A stretch of 64,000 nt of DNA from Kitasatospora aureofaciens. GTDB taxonomy: Bacteria > Actinomycetota > Actinomycetes > Streptomycetales > Streptomycetaceae. The stretch lies in assembly GCF_001188955.3 (NCBI RefSeq), contig NZ_JPRF03000037.1, forward strand, positions 20,526 through 84,525, given 5' to 3'. This document shows positions 7,271 through 13,855 of this stretch, piece by piece; position 1 is the first letter of the stretch; every line of letters starts with the position of its first letter. The notes beneath the pieces were generated by a model. That model saw only the letters and a list, made by a program, of their open reading frames with translations. It did no database searches and was not told the DNA's origin. A program made the position numbers and the translations under genes.

Positions 7271-7789
7271 TCAGGCGCGGGTGCCGGCCCGGGCGTCCTT
7301 CGCGTCCTGGGCGGCGAAGAACTCCTCGGCGATCGCCCGGGTGCGCGGCAGCTCGGCGACCGGCTCGCCGATCACCCGGCCCGCGAGCTCACCGGCCAGC
7401 CGGATCACGTCCTCCCGCAGCTCGGCCTCGGCCAGCACCCGGTCCGTCGCCAGCTGCACCTGCGCCTCGGCCAGCATCCGGTCCCGCAGCTCCTGCCCCT
7501 CGGCCCGCAGCTGCGCGATCAGCGCCGCCCCCTCCTCGGTGGCCGTCTGCCGGATCAGCGCCGCCTCGTGCCGTGCCGCGACGAGCTCCGCCTGGAACTC
7601 CTCGTACACCCGCTGGGCCTGCGCCCGCGCCTCCTCGGCCCGCTCCGCACCACCCTCGGTGGCGTCCCGGCGCTCCCCCAGCAGCTTCTCGATCCGCGGC
7701 AGCAGCACCGCCCCGAGAACGCCGAATATCAGGAAGAAGCAGACGAGTCCGACGACGACTTGAGCAAGATCCGGCTTCAAAGGTCCCAT
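7271..7789 (-). CDS. Orphan F0F1 ATP synthase b-subunit-like protein
   Basis: A 172-residue protein. One N-terminal membrane helix (about residues 8-30, VVVGLVCFFLIFGVLGAVLLP) is followed by a long charged helix (about 33-150) rich in Ala, Glu and Arg with the register of the b-subunit stator (RIEKLLGERRDATEGGAERAEEARAQAQ). Family length is about 160-185 residues. No other atp genes are adjacent: neighbours are a LiaF-like gene and tRNA-Lys. It is therefore a paralogue outside the ATP synthase operon; whether it joins the stator or does something else is unknown. Confidence 0.8.
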   Translation of the reverse strand: MGPLKPDLAQVVVGLVCFFLIFGVLGAVLLPRIEKLLGERRDATEGGAERAEEARAQAQRVYEEFQAELVAARHEAALIRQTATEEGAALIAQLRAEGQELRDRMLAEAQVQLATDRVLAEAELREDVIRLAGELAGRVIGEPVAELPRTRAIAEEFFAAQDAKDARAGTRA

Positions 7790-7856
7790 GGCCTCAAGAT
7801 AGTTGAGTCGCCGTCGCCCAACTCCGGCGGGTCCGTCCCCGGCTCCGGGAACGACG

Positions 7857-7887
7857 AAGGGCGCCCTCCCCGAAGGAAGGACGCCCA
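7857..7887 (-). terminator. Hairpin downstream of tRNA-Lys
   Basis: Arms 7859-7870 and 7875-7886 pair with a CGAA loop (TTCG on the transcribed minus strand), with two imperfect pairs. It lies about 23 bases beyond the tRNA 3' end. Confidence 0.55.
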
Positions 7888-7909
7888 GGTCGGAAGCACT
7901 GCGGCCGTG

Positions 7910-7982
7910 TGGGGCATCAGGGGCTCGAACCCTGAACCTACGGATTAAAAGTCCGCAGCTCTGCCAATTGAGCTAATGCCCC
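7910..7982 (-). tRNA. tRNA-Lys (UUU)
   Basis: The minus strand gives a complete cloverleaf: acceptor GGGGCAT/ATGCCCC, D-arm TAGCTCAATTGGCAGAGC, anticodon loop CTTTTAA (anticodon UUU) and T-arm GGTTCGAGCC. It is 73 bases long with discriminator A. CCA is not encoded. Confidence 0.96.
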
Positions 7983-8031
7983 GCGGCTCTCCGTACCGGG
8001 CTGGTCCCGGGTGGGGAGGGCCACCGCGATC

Positions 8032-8838
8032 CTACCCGGTGGGCCCCAGGGCTCCGCCAGTGGATTGGCCGGGCGCGCCGGGGGCGCAGGGCACGGCCGG
8101 GAGCGGGTTGTAGTGGGCGGCCCGGACGCGGCGCAGCCAGGCCTCGGCGGGGCGGGGGTCGGGGGCCTCGGGCAGGACGCCGGGGCGGGAGAGGCGGTCG
8201 GCGGCGTCGGCGAGCAGGTGTTCGGCGGTGCGGGGGCGGTCGGCGATGCGTTCGCCCAGGTCGCGGACGCGTTCCGGATCGGACAGCCGGATCAGGTTGT
8301 GGCCGGTGCGGTGCAGCCGGACGGCCTGCTCGACCAGCCGGACGAGGTGGCGGGCGTGCTTGGCGGCCCGGCGGCGGGTGGCCGGGTCGGTGGTGTCCCG
8401 GGTCAGCAGCTTGCGGAACTGCTGGTCCGCGTAGCCGAGATAGGCCCTGCGGACGGCCGGTGCGCTGAGGAAGCTCGACCGGATCCCGACCAGTTCGCGA
8501 CCGAGCGGGGTGACGGTCTCGTACAGGTCCTCCGGCAGCCAGACGAGCTCGGAGGCGGTCGGGTTGCAGGACAGTGCCAGTCGGCACCACTTGGCGGCCT
8601 CGTGCAGGGTCACGTCGGGCGCGGTGGTGACGTGCGACTCGACGGGGCGGTGCAGGCCGTGCAACTCCTCGGTCGGGGTGGCGAACAACCCCAGGCGGTC
8701 GAGGTCGGAGCCGGCGTGGGCGAAGCCGTACGCGGTGGAGCCGACGATGCCGGAGAGCAGTACGGTGCCAGCGGGCGGAACGGCGCCGGAGGGCAGCGCG
8801 GTGCCGGAGAGCGGCACCGCGCCGGGGGCGGTGGGCAT
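8032..8838 (-). CDS. RlaP/YcgL-type nucleotidyltransferase
   Basis: A 268-residue protein starting at ATG 8838, which is preceded by a strong GGGAGGAG. A longer in-frame start at 8898 would add residues encoded only by a 15-base tandem repeat and is rejected. The DNA-polymerase-beta fold signature GSTAYGFAHAGSDLDRLGLF gives the GS and DxD residues for metal and nucleotide binding, and later segments (NPTASELVWLP, YLGYADQQFRKL) match the RlaP-like family (PF10127) linked to RNA repair. The substrate is unknown. It is divergent from the AlkZ-like gene. Confidence 0.8.
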   Translation of the reverse strand: MPTAPGAVPLSGTALPSGAVPPAGTVLLSGIVGSTAYGFAHAGSDLDRLGLFATPTEELHGLHRPVESHVTTAPDVTLHEAAKWCRLALSCNPTASELVWLPEDLYETVTPLGRELVGIRSSFLSAPAVRRAYLGYADQQFRKLLTRDTTDPATRRRAAKHARHLVRLVEQAVRLHRTGHNLIRLSDPERVRDLGERIADRPRTAEHLLADAADRLSRPGVLPEAPDPRPAEAWLRRVRAAHYNPLPAVPCAPGAPGQSTGGALGPTG

Positions 8839-8857
8839 GGACGGGCTCCTCCCGAAC

Positions 8858-8910
8858 GGGCTGCTCACGAGCGGGCTGCTCACGAGCGGGCTGCTCACGA
8901 GCGGGCTGCC
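8858..8910. repeat. 15-base tandem repeat, 3.5 copies
   Basis: GGGCTGCTCACGAGC is repeated exactly at 8858, 8873 and 8888, with a partial fourth copy. It lies between the divergent RlaP-like and AlkZ-like genes, just upstream of the former. Confidence 0.9.
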
Positions 8911-8993
8911 GGAGAGCGCATCCTCCCCCGGGCGGGCCGCGCCGGGCGAGCGATTTCCGGAGCGGCGACCGCCCCGCCGCCGATACTGGCCCC

Positions 8994-10211
8994 ATGCAGC
9001 ACGCTCCCCTCCCGGAAACCGTCGGCGTCGAGAGACTGCGGGCCTGGTGGTCCCACCGGCAGTGGCTGGACCGCCCGCACACCGGGGCGTCCGCCGCCGA
9101 GGTGCTGGCCGCCACCGGCTGGGCCCGCTCGGTCGGCGGCGCGGCTCCGTACCTGGGCCTGTTCGCCCGGGCCGGGCTCGGCCGGGCGGCGGTGGACGCG
9201 GCGGTGGCGGGCTTGCAGGTGCACGAACTGCCGGCCGCCCGCGGCTGCACCTACGTGCTGCCGGCCGCCGACTTCGCGCTCGGCCTGGCGGTCGGGGCGG
9301 CCGCCCCGGAGGGTGAACTGGCCGCCGCGGCGAAGCACCTGGGGGTCGGCCGGGACGAGGTGGAGCAGCTCTGCCTGGCCGTCGAGCGGGTGCTGTCCGA
9401 CGGCGGTCCGCTGGACCCGACCGCGATCCGGGAGGCGGTCGGCGACGCCGTCCGGCCGCTCGGCGAGGCGGGCCGCAAGCGCGGCCTGTCGACCACCCTG
9501 CCGCTCGCCCTCGGGCTGATGCAGTCGCGCGGCCGGATCCGTCGGGTGCCGGTCAACGGCCGTCTGGACCAGCAGCGTTACGGCTACGTCGGCTGGGACC
9601 AGCCGGTCGCGGGGAACGCCGTCGACCTGGCCCGCCGCTACTTCTCCTGGGCCGGGCCGGCCACCCTCGGGCACTTCCGCTGGTTCTCGGGCTTCACCGC
9701 GGCCACCGCCCGCCGGGCCGTCGCCGAGGCCGGGGCGGTCCCGCTCACGCCCGGCTCCGAACTGCTACTGCTGCCCGAACTGGCCGAGGCGTTCGCCGAG
9801 TTCGAGGTGCCCTCCGAACCGCACTACACCCTGCTGGCCGGCATCGACGGCATCCACCTGCTGCACCGCGACCTGTCCCGGCTGCTCGACCCGGCCGACG
9901 CCGCCCGCCCGCTGCCCGCCGGCCGGGCCGGGCGCACCTTCGGCGGCGAGGCCGACCCGCAGACCCATCTGGTGCTGGACCGCGGCCGGATCGTCGGCCT
10001 GTGGGAGTACGACACCGAGCGGGCCGAGATCGTCCACCAGTCCTTCGTCCCCCCGGACGACGCGCTGCGCGAGGCGGTGGCCCGCACCGAGGCGTTCGTC
10101 CGGGACGAGCTCGGCGACGCCCGCGGCTTCAGCCTCGACTCGCCGAAGAGCCGCGCCCCGAAGATCGCCGCGCTGCGGGCGGCCGCACTCGCGCGGCAAC
10201 AGGCCGGATAG
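8994..10211 (+). CDS. Winged-helix protein of the AlkZ-like (HTH_42) family
   Basis: A 405-residue protein. The core with LPAARGCTYVLPAADFALGL, the mid segment GRIRRVPVNGRLDQQRYGYVGW and the C-terminal segment HLVLDRGRIVGLWEYD match the winged-helix DNA-binding family PF06224. Members include AlkZ, a glycosylase that removes bulky or crosslinked DNA adducts in antibiotic producers. The exact catalytic glutamine motif of AlkZ was not verified, so enzymatic activity is uncertain. It starts 155 bases from the divergent RlaP-like gene and is followed after ten bases by an SDR gene. Confidence 0.78.
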   Translation: MQHAPLPETVGVERLRAWWSHRQWLDRPHTGASAAEVLAATGWARSVGGAAPYLGLFARAGLGRAAVDAAVAGLQVHELPAARGCTYVLPAADFALGLAVGAAAPEGELAAAAKHLGVGRDEVEQLCLAVERVLSDGGPLDPTAIREAVGDAVRPLGEAGRKRGLSTTLPLALGLMQSRGRIRRVPVNGRLDQQRYGYVGWDQPVAGNAVDLARRYFSWAGPATLGHFRWFSGFTAATARRAVAEAGAVPLTPGSELLLLPELAEAFAEFEVPSEPHYTLLAGIDGIHLLHRDLSRLLDPADAARPLPAGRAGRTFGGEADPQTHLVLDRGRIVGLWEYDTERAEIVHQSFVPPDDALREAVARTEAFVRDELGDARGFSLDSPKSRAPKIAALRAAALARQQAG

Positions 10212-10221
10212 CGTACGGCCC

Positions 10222-10983
10222 ATGTCGACCACCACCACCGACGAGGTCCTGATCGTCACCGGCGCCGGCCGCGGCATCGGCGCCGCCACCGCCCTGCTGG
10301 CCGCCCGCCGCGGCTACCGGGTGTGCGTCAACTACCGCACGGACGAGGCCTCGGCCACCGCCGTCGTGGACGCCGTCCGGGCCGCGGGCGGCACCGCGAT
10401 CGCGGTCCGGGCCGACGTCAGCCGCAGCGCCGACGTGGAGCGTCTGTTCACCACCGTGGACGCCGAACTAGGGCCGCTCACCGGGCTGGTGAACAACGCC
10501 GGCACGCTGGAGCGGCAGTGCCGGCTGGAGGAGATCGACGAGGACCGGCTGAACCGGATCTGGGCCGCCAACATCACCGGCCCCTTCCTGTGCGCGGCCC
10601 AGGCCGTCCGCCGGATGTCCACCCGGCACGGCGGGCGCGGCGGCGCCATCGTCAACGTCGGCTCGGCCGCCTCCCGGATCGGCTCGCCCAACGAGTACGT
10701 CGACTACGCGGCCGCCAAGGGCGCGGTGGACTCGATGACCCGCGGGCTGGCGTTGGAGGTCGCCGACGAGGGCATCCGGGTCAACTGCGTCCGTCCTGGC
10801 CTGATCCACACCGGCATCCACGCGCTCGGCGGCGAGCCGGGCCGGGTCGACCGGGTCGCGCCGGGCCTGCCGATGCGGCGCGGCGGGGAGCCGGAGGAGG
10901 TCGCCGAGGCGATCCTGTTCCTGCTGTCACCGGCCGCCTCGTACACCACGGGGGCGTTCCTGGAGGTCTCCGGCGGGCGGTGA
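10222..10983 (+). CDS. Short-chain dehydrogenase/reductase
   Basis: A 253-residue cytosolic oxidoreductase of the classical SDR type. The nucleotide-binding motif TGAGRGIG is at 13-20, NNAG at 91-94, an active-site serine lies in the NVGSAASRIG segment, and the YxxxK pair is Y162/K166. The N-terminal sequence around NYRTDE suggests NADP preference. It follows the AlkZ-like gene by ten bases. The substrate cannot be inferred. Confidence 0.92.
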   Translation: MSTTTTDEVLIVTGAGRGIGAATALLAARRGYRVCVNYRTDEASATAVVDAVRAAGGTAIAVRADVSRSADVERLFTTVDAELGPLTGLVNNAGTLERQCRLEEIDEDRLNRIWAANITGPFLCAAQAVRRMSTRHGGRGGAIVNVGSAASRIGSPNEYVDYAAAKGAVDSMTRGLALEVADEGIRVNCVRPGLIHTGIHALGGEPGRVDRVAPGLPMRRGGEPEEVAEAILFLLSPAASYTTGAFLEVSGGR

Positions 10984-11069
10984 ACACCCTGTCCGGCGTC
11001 CGCCGGACGCCGAACGGTCCTCTCCGGTTTCCTTCCCCCCGCGCCGTCCGCGCCCGTACGGTGGAGGCC

Positions 11070-11765
11070 ATGACCGCTGCCTTCATCGACATCCCCGGCG
11101 TGCGCAACTTCCGTGACGCGGGCGGGATCGGCGCCCTGCGCCGGGGCGTGCTGTACCGCTCCGGTTCCCTCCACACCCTCACCGAGGAGGGCGCCCGGAA
11201 GCTCAAGGACCTCGGTCTGCGGACGGTGGTCGACCTGCGCAGCCCGTTCGAGCTGGAGACCTGGCCGGACCAGCGGTACGGCCTCGACCACGAGTCCCTC
11301 AACCTGCCGACCCTGCCCGCGAACCGCGGCGACCTCGACCGCCCCTGGCCCGAGGACCAGGCCGGCCTCTACACCTTCATGCCGGAGACCGCCGGCCCCT
11401 CGCTCAGCGCGGTCATCCGCCGGCTGGCCGACCCGGAGGCCGTCCCGGTGGTCGTGCACTGCGCGGTCGGCAAGGACCGCACCGGCCTCACCATCGCCGT
11501 CCTGCAGTCCCTGCTGGGCGCCTCGGACGCCGACATCACCGCCGACTTCCTGCTCTCCAACCTCGGCCTCGGCCTCGACGAGGGCCCGATCCCCTACATC
11601 GACGAGACCGGCAGCGAGCGCCTCTCCCGCCCGGTCGCCGCCGAACACATCGCCGCCTCCCTCGACTGGATCCGCACCCAGCACGGCACCGTCCCCGGCT
11701 ACCTCTACTCCCACGGCCTCACCGACGCCGACCTGGACGCCCTCCGGGCCAACCTGTCGGCCTGA
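11070..11765 (+). CDS. Tyrosine-protein phosphatase (Y_phosphatase3 type)
   Basis: A 231-residue phosphatase. The N-terminus IPGVRNFRDAGGIG and LYRSGSLHTLTEEGARKL are typical of the PF13350 family (PtpB/lipid-phosphatase-like). The catalytic loop HCAVGKDRTG contains C131 and R137 (CX5R) with the extra KD residues of this subgroup. The ATG start is preceded by GTGGAGG at short spacing. It may act on phosphotyrosine or phosphoinositides. It stands between the SDR gene and the convergent ricin-domain gene. Confidence 0.9.
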   Translation: MTAAFIDIPGVRNFRDAGGIGALRRGVLYRSGSLHTLTEEGARKLKDLGLRTVVDLRSPFELETWPDQRYGLDHESLNLPTLPANRGDLDRPWPEDQAGLYTFMPETAGPSLSAVIRRLADPEAVPVVVHCAVGKDRTGLTIAVLQSLLGASDADITADFLLSNLGLGLDEGPIPYIDETGSERLSRPVAAEHIAASLDWIRTQHGTVPGYLYSHGLTDADLDALRANLSA

Positions 11766-11788
11766 GGCGCCGCCTCCGGGGCTACGGG

Positions 11789-12262
11789 CTACCCCTGCCG
11801 CTCGAAGCGCCACCACTGGGTGGGCGAGTCGACGTCCTCCCACTGCTGGACGACCCCGTCCGGGGCCTCCGGGGCGGTCAGCGGCTTGCCGCTGATGAAG
11901 CTGGTGACGGTGTACGTCTCCGGGGCGTCGACGTGGGCCTCCAACAGCCATTCCTGGGCGCCGAAGGCGTTGGCGGACCACTGCTGGATCGGGACGCCGT
12001 CCTCCGGGGAGGCACCGGTGACGTCGAGGCGCTTGCCGCTGCCGGCGTTCTCGACGTGGAACAGCGCGCCACCGGGGTGGACGGCGACGAGCTGCCAGAG
12101 CTGGGCGTCGGAGCCGTCGTCCGTGCCCAGGCGGATGCGCGCGCCGCTGCGCCGGGAGGCCTCGGCGACCTCCAGCAACAGTCCGCTGCCGACGTTGCGG
12201 ATCCGGTACCGGCCGTCGGTCACCGCCCGGTCGGCCGGGCTGCCCCCCACGCTGTCAGTCAT
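11789..12262 (-). CDS. Ricin-type beta-trefoil lectin domain protein without signal peptide
   Basis: A 157-residue protein that is almost entirely one ricin-B domain with three repeats ending in QLWQL, QEWLL and TQWWRF (QxW-type motifs). No signal peptide, lipobox or membrane helix is present, so unlike the two exported ricin proteins further on it should stay in the cytoplasm. It is convergent with the phosphatase gene, with 23 bases between stop codons. It may bind glycans or proteins inside the cell; the partner is unknown. Confidence 0.85.
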   Translation of the reverse strand: MTDSVGGSPADRAVTDGRYRIRNVGSGLLLEVAEASRRSGARIRLGTDDGSDAQLWQLVAVHPGGALFHVENAGSGKRLDVTGASPEDGVPIQQWSANAFGAQEWLLEAHVDAPETYTVTSFISGKPLTAPEAPDGVVQQWEDVDSPTQWWRFERQG

Positions 12263-12285
12263 GCCCGCAGTCTCCCATCCGGGAC

Positions 12286-12402
12286 TGACAACGGGCCGCC
12301 GTCAGGCACCGACAACGGGCCGCCGTCAGGCAACCGACAACGGGCCCGCCGCCAGGCGCTGCCGGCCGGGTCCGCCATCAGGCGCTGCCGGCCGGGTCCG
12401 CC
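12286..12402. repeat. Two consecutive families of about 24-base tandem repeats
   Basis: Three near-identical copies of a unit built on GACAACGGGCCGCCGTCAGG are followed by two copies of a second unit built on CAGGCGCTGCCGGCCGGGTC. They fill most of the 227-base spacer upstream of the ricin-domain gene. Unit lengths vary by one or two bases between copies. No gene is seen in the spacer. Confidence 0.85.
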
Positions 12403-12489
12403 GGGGCGCGGCGGACGGCTTCGTATCCGAAGACCGCGACCACGGGGGGCGTTTCCGGTGGACGGACCGTGCCGCCTATGCTGCGGCGA

Positions 12490-12847
12490 ATGTCCACCGA
12501 GCAGAGCCCAGAGCAGACGTCCGCCGCCGTCCCGTCACGCCGTCAGCAGCCCACCCTCCTGGAGGCGGTGGCCGAACTGGAGGCGGTGGTCGCGGCCGGC
12601 GACGACGAGCGCTTCGGGCCGGCCCTCGGCCTGGTCGGCGGGCTGTTCGGCCCGGCCGGGCCGGCAGTGGCGCCGCAGCTCGGGCACGGCCGCCGCGGCG
12701 GCGCTGACCGGCCTGTACGTGGCGGCCTTCGGCGGCTCGCACCCGCTGGCGAAGCGGATCGGCGCCTGGCCCTCGGTGTTCGCCGTCACCGGGGTGGTCG
12801 CGGCGGCCTCCGCGGCCGCGACCGTGCTGTCCGCCCGCAAGCGCTGA
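12490..12847 (+). pseudogene. Small membrane protein gene, apparently frameshifted
   Basis: From ATG 12490 the frame reads an N-terminus MSTEQSPEQTSAAVPS and a helical segment LLEAVAELEAVVAAGDDERFGPALG, then becomes Arg/Gly-rich nonsense after about 12680. A second frame takes over with good composition: AAAAALTGLYVAAFGG, AKRIGAWPSVFAV, then a hydrophobic helix and LSARKR before a stop at 12845-12847. The span of 358 bases is one more than a multiple of three, so a single-base change near 12670-12705 would give an intact protein of about 118 residues with membrane helices. The family is not recognised. Confidence 0.55.
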
Positions 12848-12858
12848 TCAGCGGGCGT

Positions 12859-13692
12859 TCACCGGACCGCCGCGCCGAACCGCGCCTCGAAGGCGGCCCG
12901 GTTCGCCGAGACCGGTGAGCGGTCCCAGACCGCGAACACCACCTGCTCGAACGCGCCCCCGTACCGGGCCAGCGCGCCCTCGAAGGCCTCGGCGACCTGG
13001 GCCGGGTCGTTGCGGAACACCCCGCAGCCCCAGGCGCCGAGCACCAGGGCGCGGACCTCGTGCCGGGCCGCCGCCGCGAGCACCCGGACGGCCCGCTCGG
13101 CGAGCACCCGCCGGACGTCCGTACCGGCGGAACGCCGTTCCAACTGACCGGCGTTGGGCGCGGGCGAGGTCAGGAAAGTGACCGGGTACGGCCGCGCCTG
13201 GAGCTCCCCCCGGCTGCCGCGGATCACCGGCACGGCGGGCGAGACGATCACCCGGTGGCTGTACCGCAGGTCCGTCGACGCCCGGTGCGCCTCGTAGTAG
13301 TCCGGGGCCTCCACCAGGCAGCTGTACAGCAGCGCGCTGCGGCACAGGTCCTCCTCCTGGGCGCGGGCGCCGCGCAGGTAGCCGCCGCCGGGGTTGCGCG
13401 CGGAGGCGAAGTTCAGCACCCCGACCGGTCCGACCCCGGCCGTGACCAGCCGCCGGGCTGCCTCCATGCTGCCCTCGGCCGTCACCTCGATCCGCCCGCC
13501 CGCGGGCCCCGGCCCGCGTTCCCCCGCCGCCAGCAGCGCGTCCAGGTCCGCCGGCGCGTACGACACCGTGCCGGCCCTGGCCGCCGCCAACTGCTCCCCC
13601 ACCTGCACGAGTTCGCCCCCGGCCGTCCGGTAGCTCCCCCGCTCGGCGATCTCCTCGTTCACCCGTGCCACTTCGTGCAGTCTGCTGCTCAT
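12859..13692 (-). CDS. TIGR02452-family protein (bacterial PARG-like, macrodomain fold)
   Basis: A 277-residue protein. The segment NFASARNPGGGYLRGARAQEEDLCR contains the Gly-rich loop and the AQEE acidic pair that form the ADP-ribose glycohydrolase signature of bacterial-type PARG enzymes. Later YYEAHR and LVLGAWGCGVFRNDP match the macro-like family DUF2263. It is likely to remove or process ADP-ribose polymers or related nucleotides. It lies next to the DEAD-box helicase, same strand, but separated by a strong terminator, so it is transcribed independently. Confidence 0.88.
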   Translation of the reverse strand: MSSRLHEVARVNEEIAERGSYRTAGGELVQVGEQLAAARAGTVSYAPADLDALLAAGERGPGPAGGRIEVTAEGSMEAARRLVTAGVGPVGVLNFASARNPGGGYLRGARAQEEDLCRSALLYSCLVEAPDYYEAHRASTDLRYSHRVIVSPAVPVIRGSRGELQARPYPVTFLTSPAPNAGQLERRSAGTDVRRVLAERAVRVLAAAARHEVRALVLGAWGCGVFRNDPAQVAEAFEGALARYGGAFEQVVFAVWDRSPVSANRAAFEARFGAAVR

Positions 13693-13800
13693 GTCCGTGA
13701 CGCTACGGGACTACCGCCATCGCGCGCCACAGGTTATTCTCACCCCAAGAACAACACCTCGGGGGGCGAGCAGCAGCGAGGTGTTCGGGGGAACGGGGGA

Positions 13801-13843
13801 ACACGAAGGGCCCGCTCCGGGGGACGGAGCGGGCCCTTCGTGT
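13801..13843 (-). terminator. Strong hairpin terminator of the DEAD-box helicase gene
   Basis: Arms 13801-13818 and 13826-13843 are perfectly complementary over 18 bases with a seven-base loop. It lies 13 bases beyond the helicase stop codon on the minus strand. Confidence 0.9.
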
Positions 13844-13855
13844 GTGCTTCAGGCG

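Noticed and set aside
8839..8898. N-terminal extension of the RlaP-like protein
   Set aside because: The extra residues are encoded by the 15-base tandem repeat, and ATG 8838 has a strong ribosome site.
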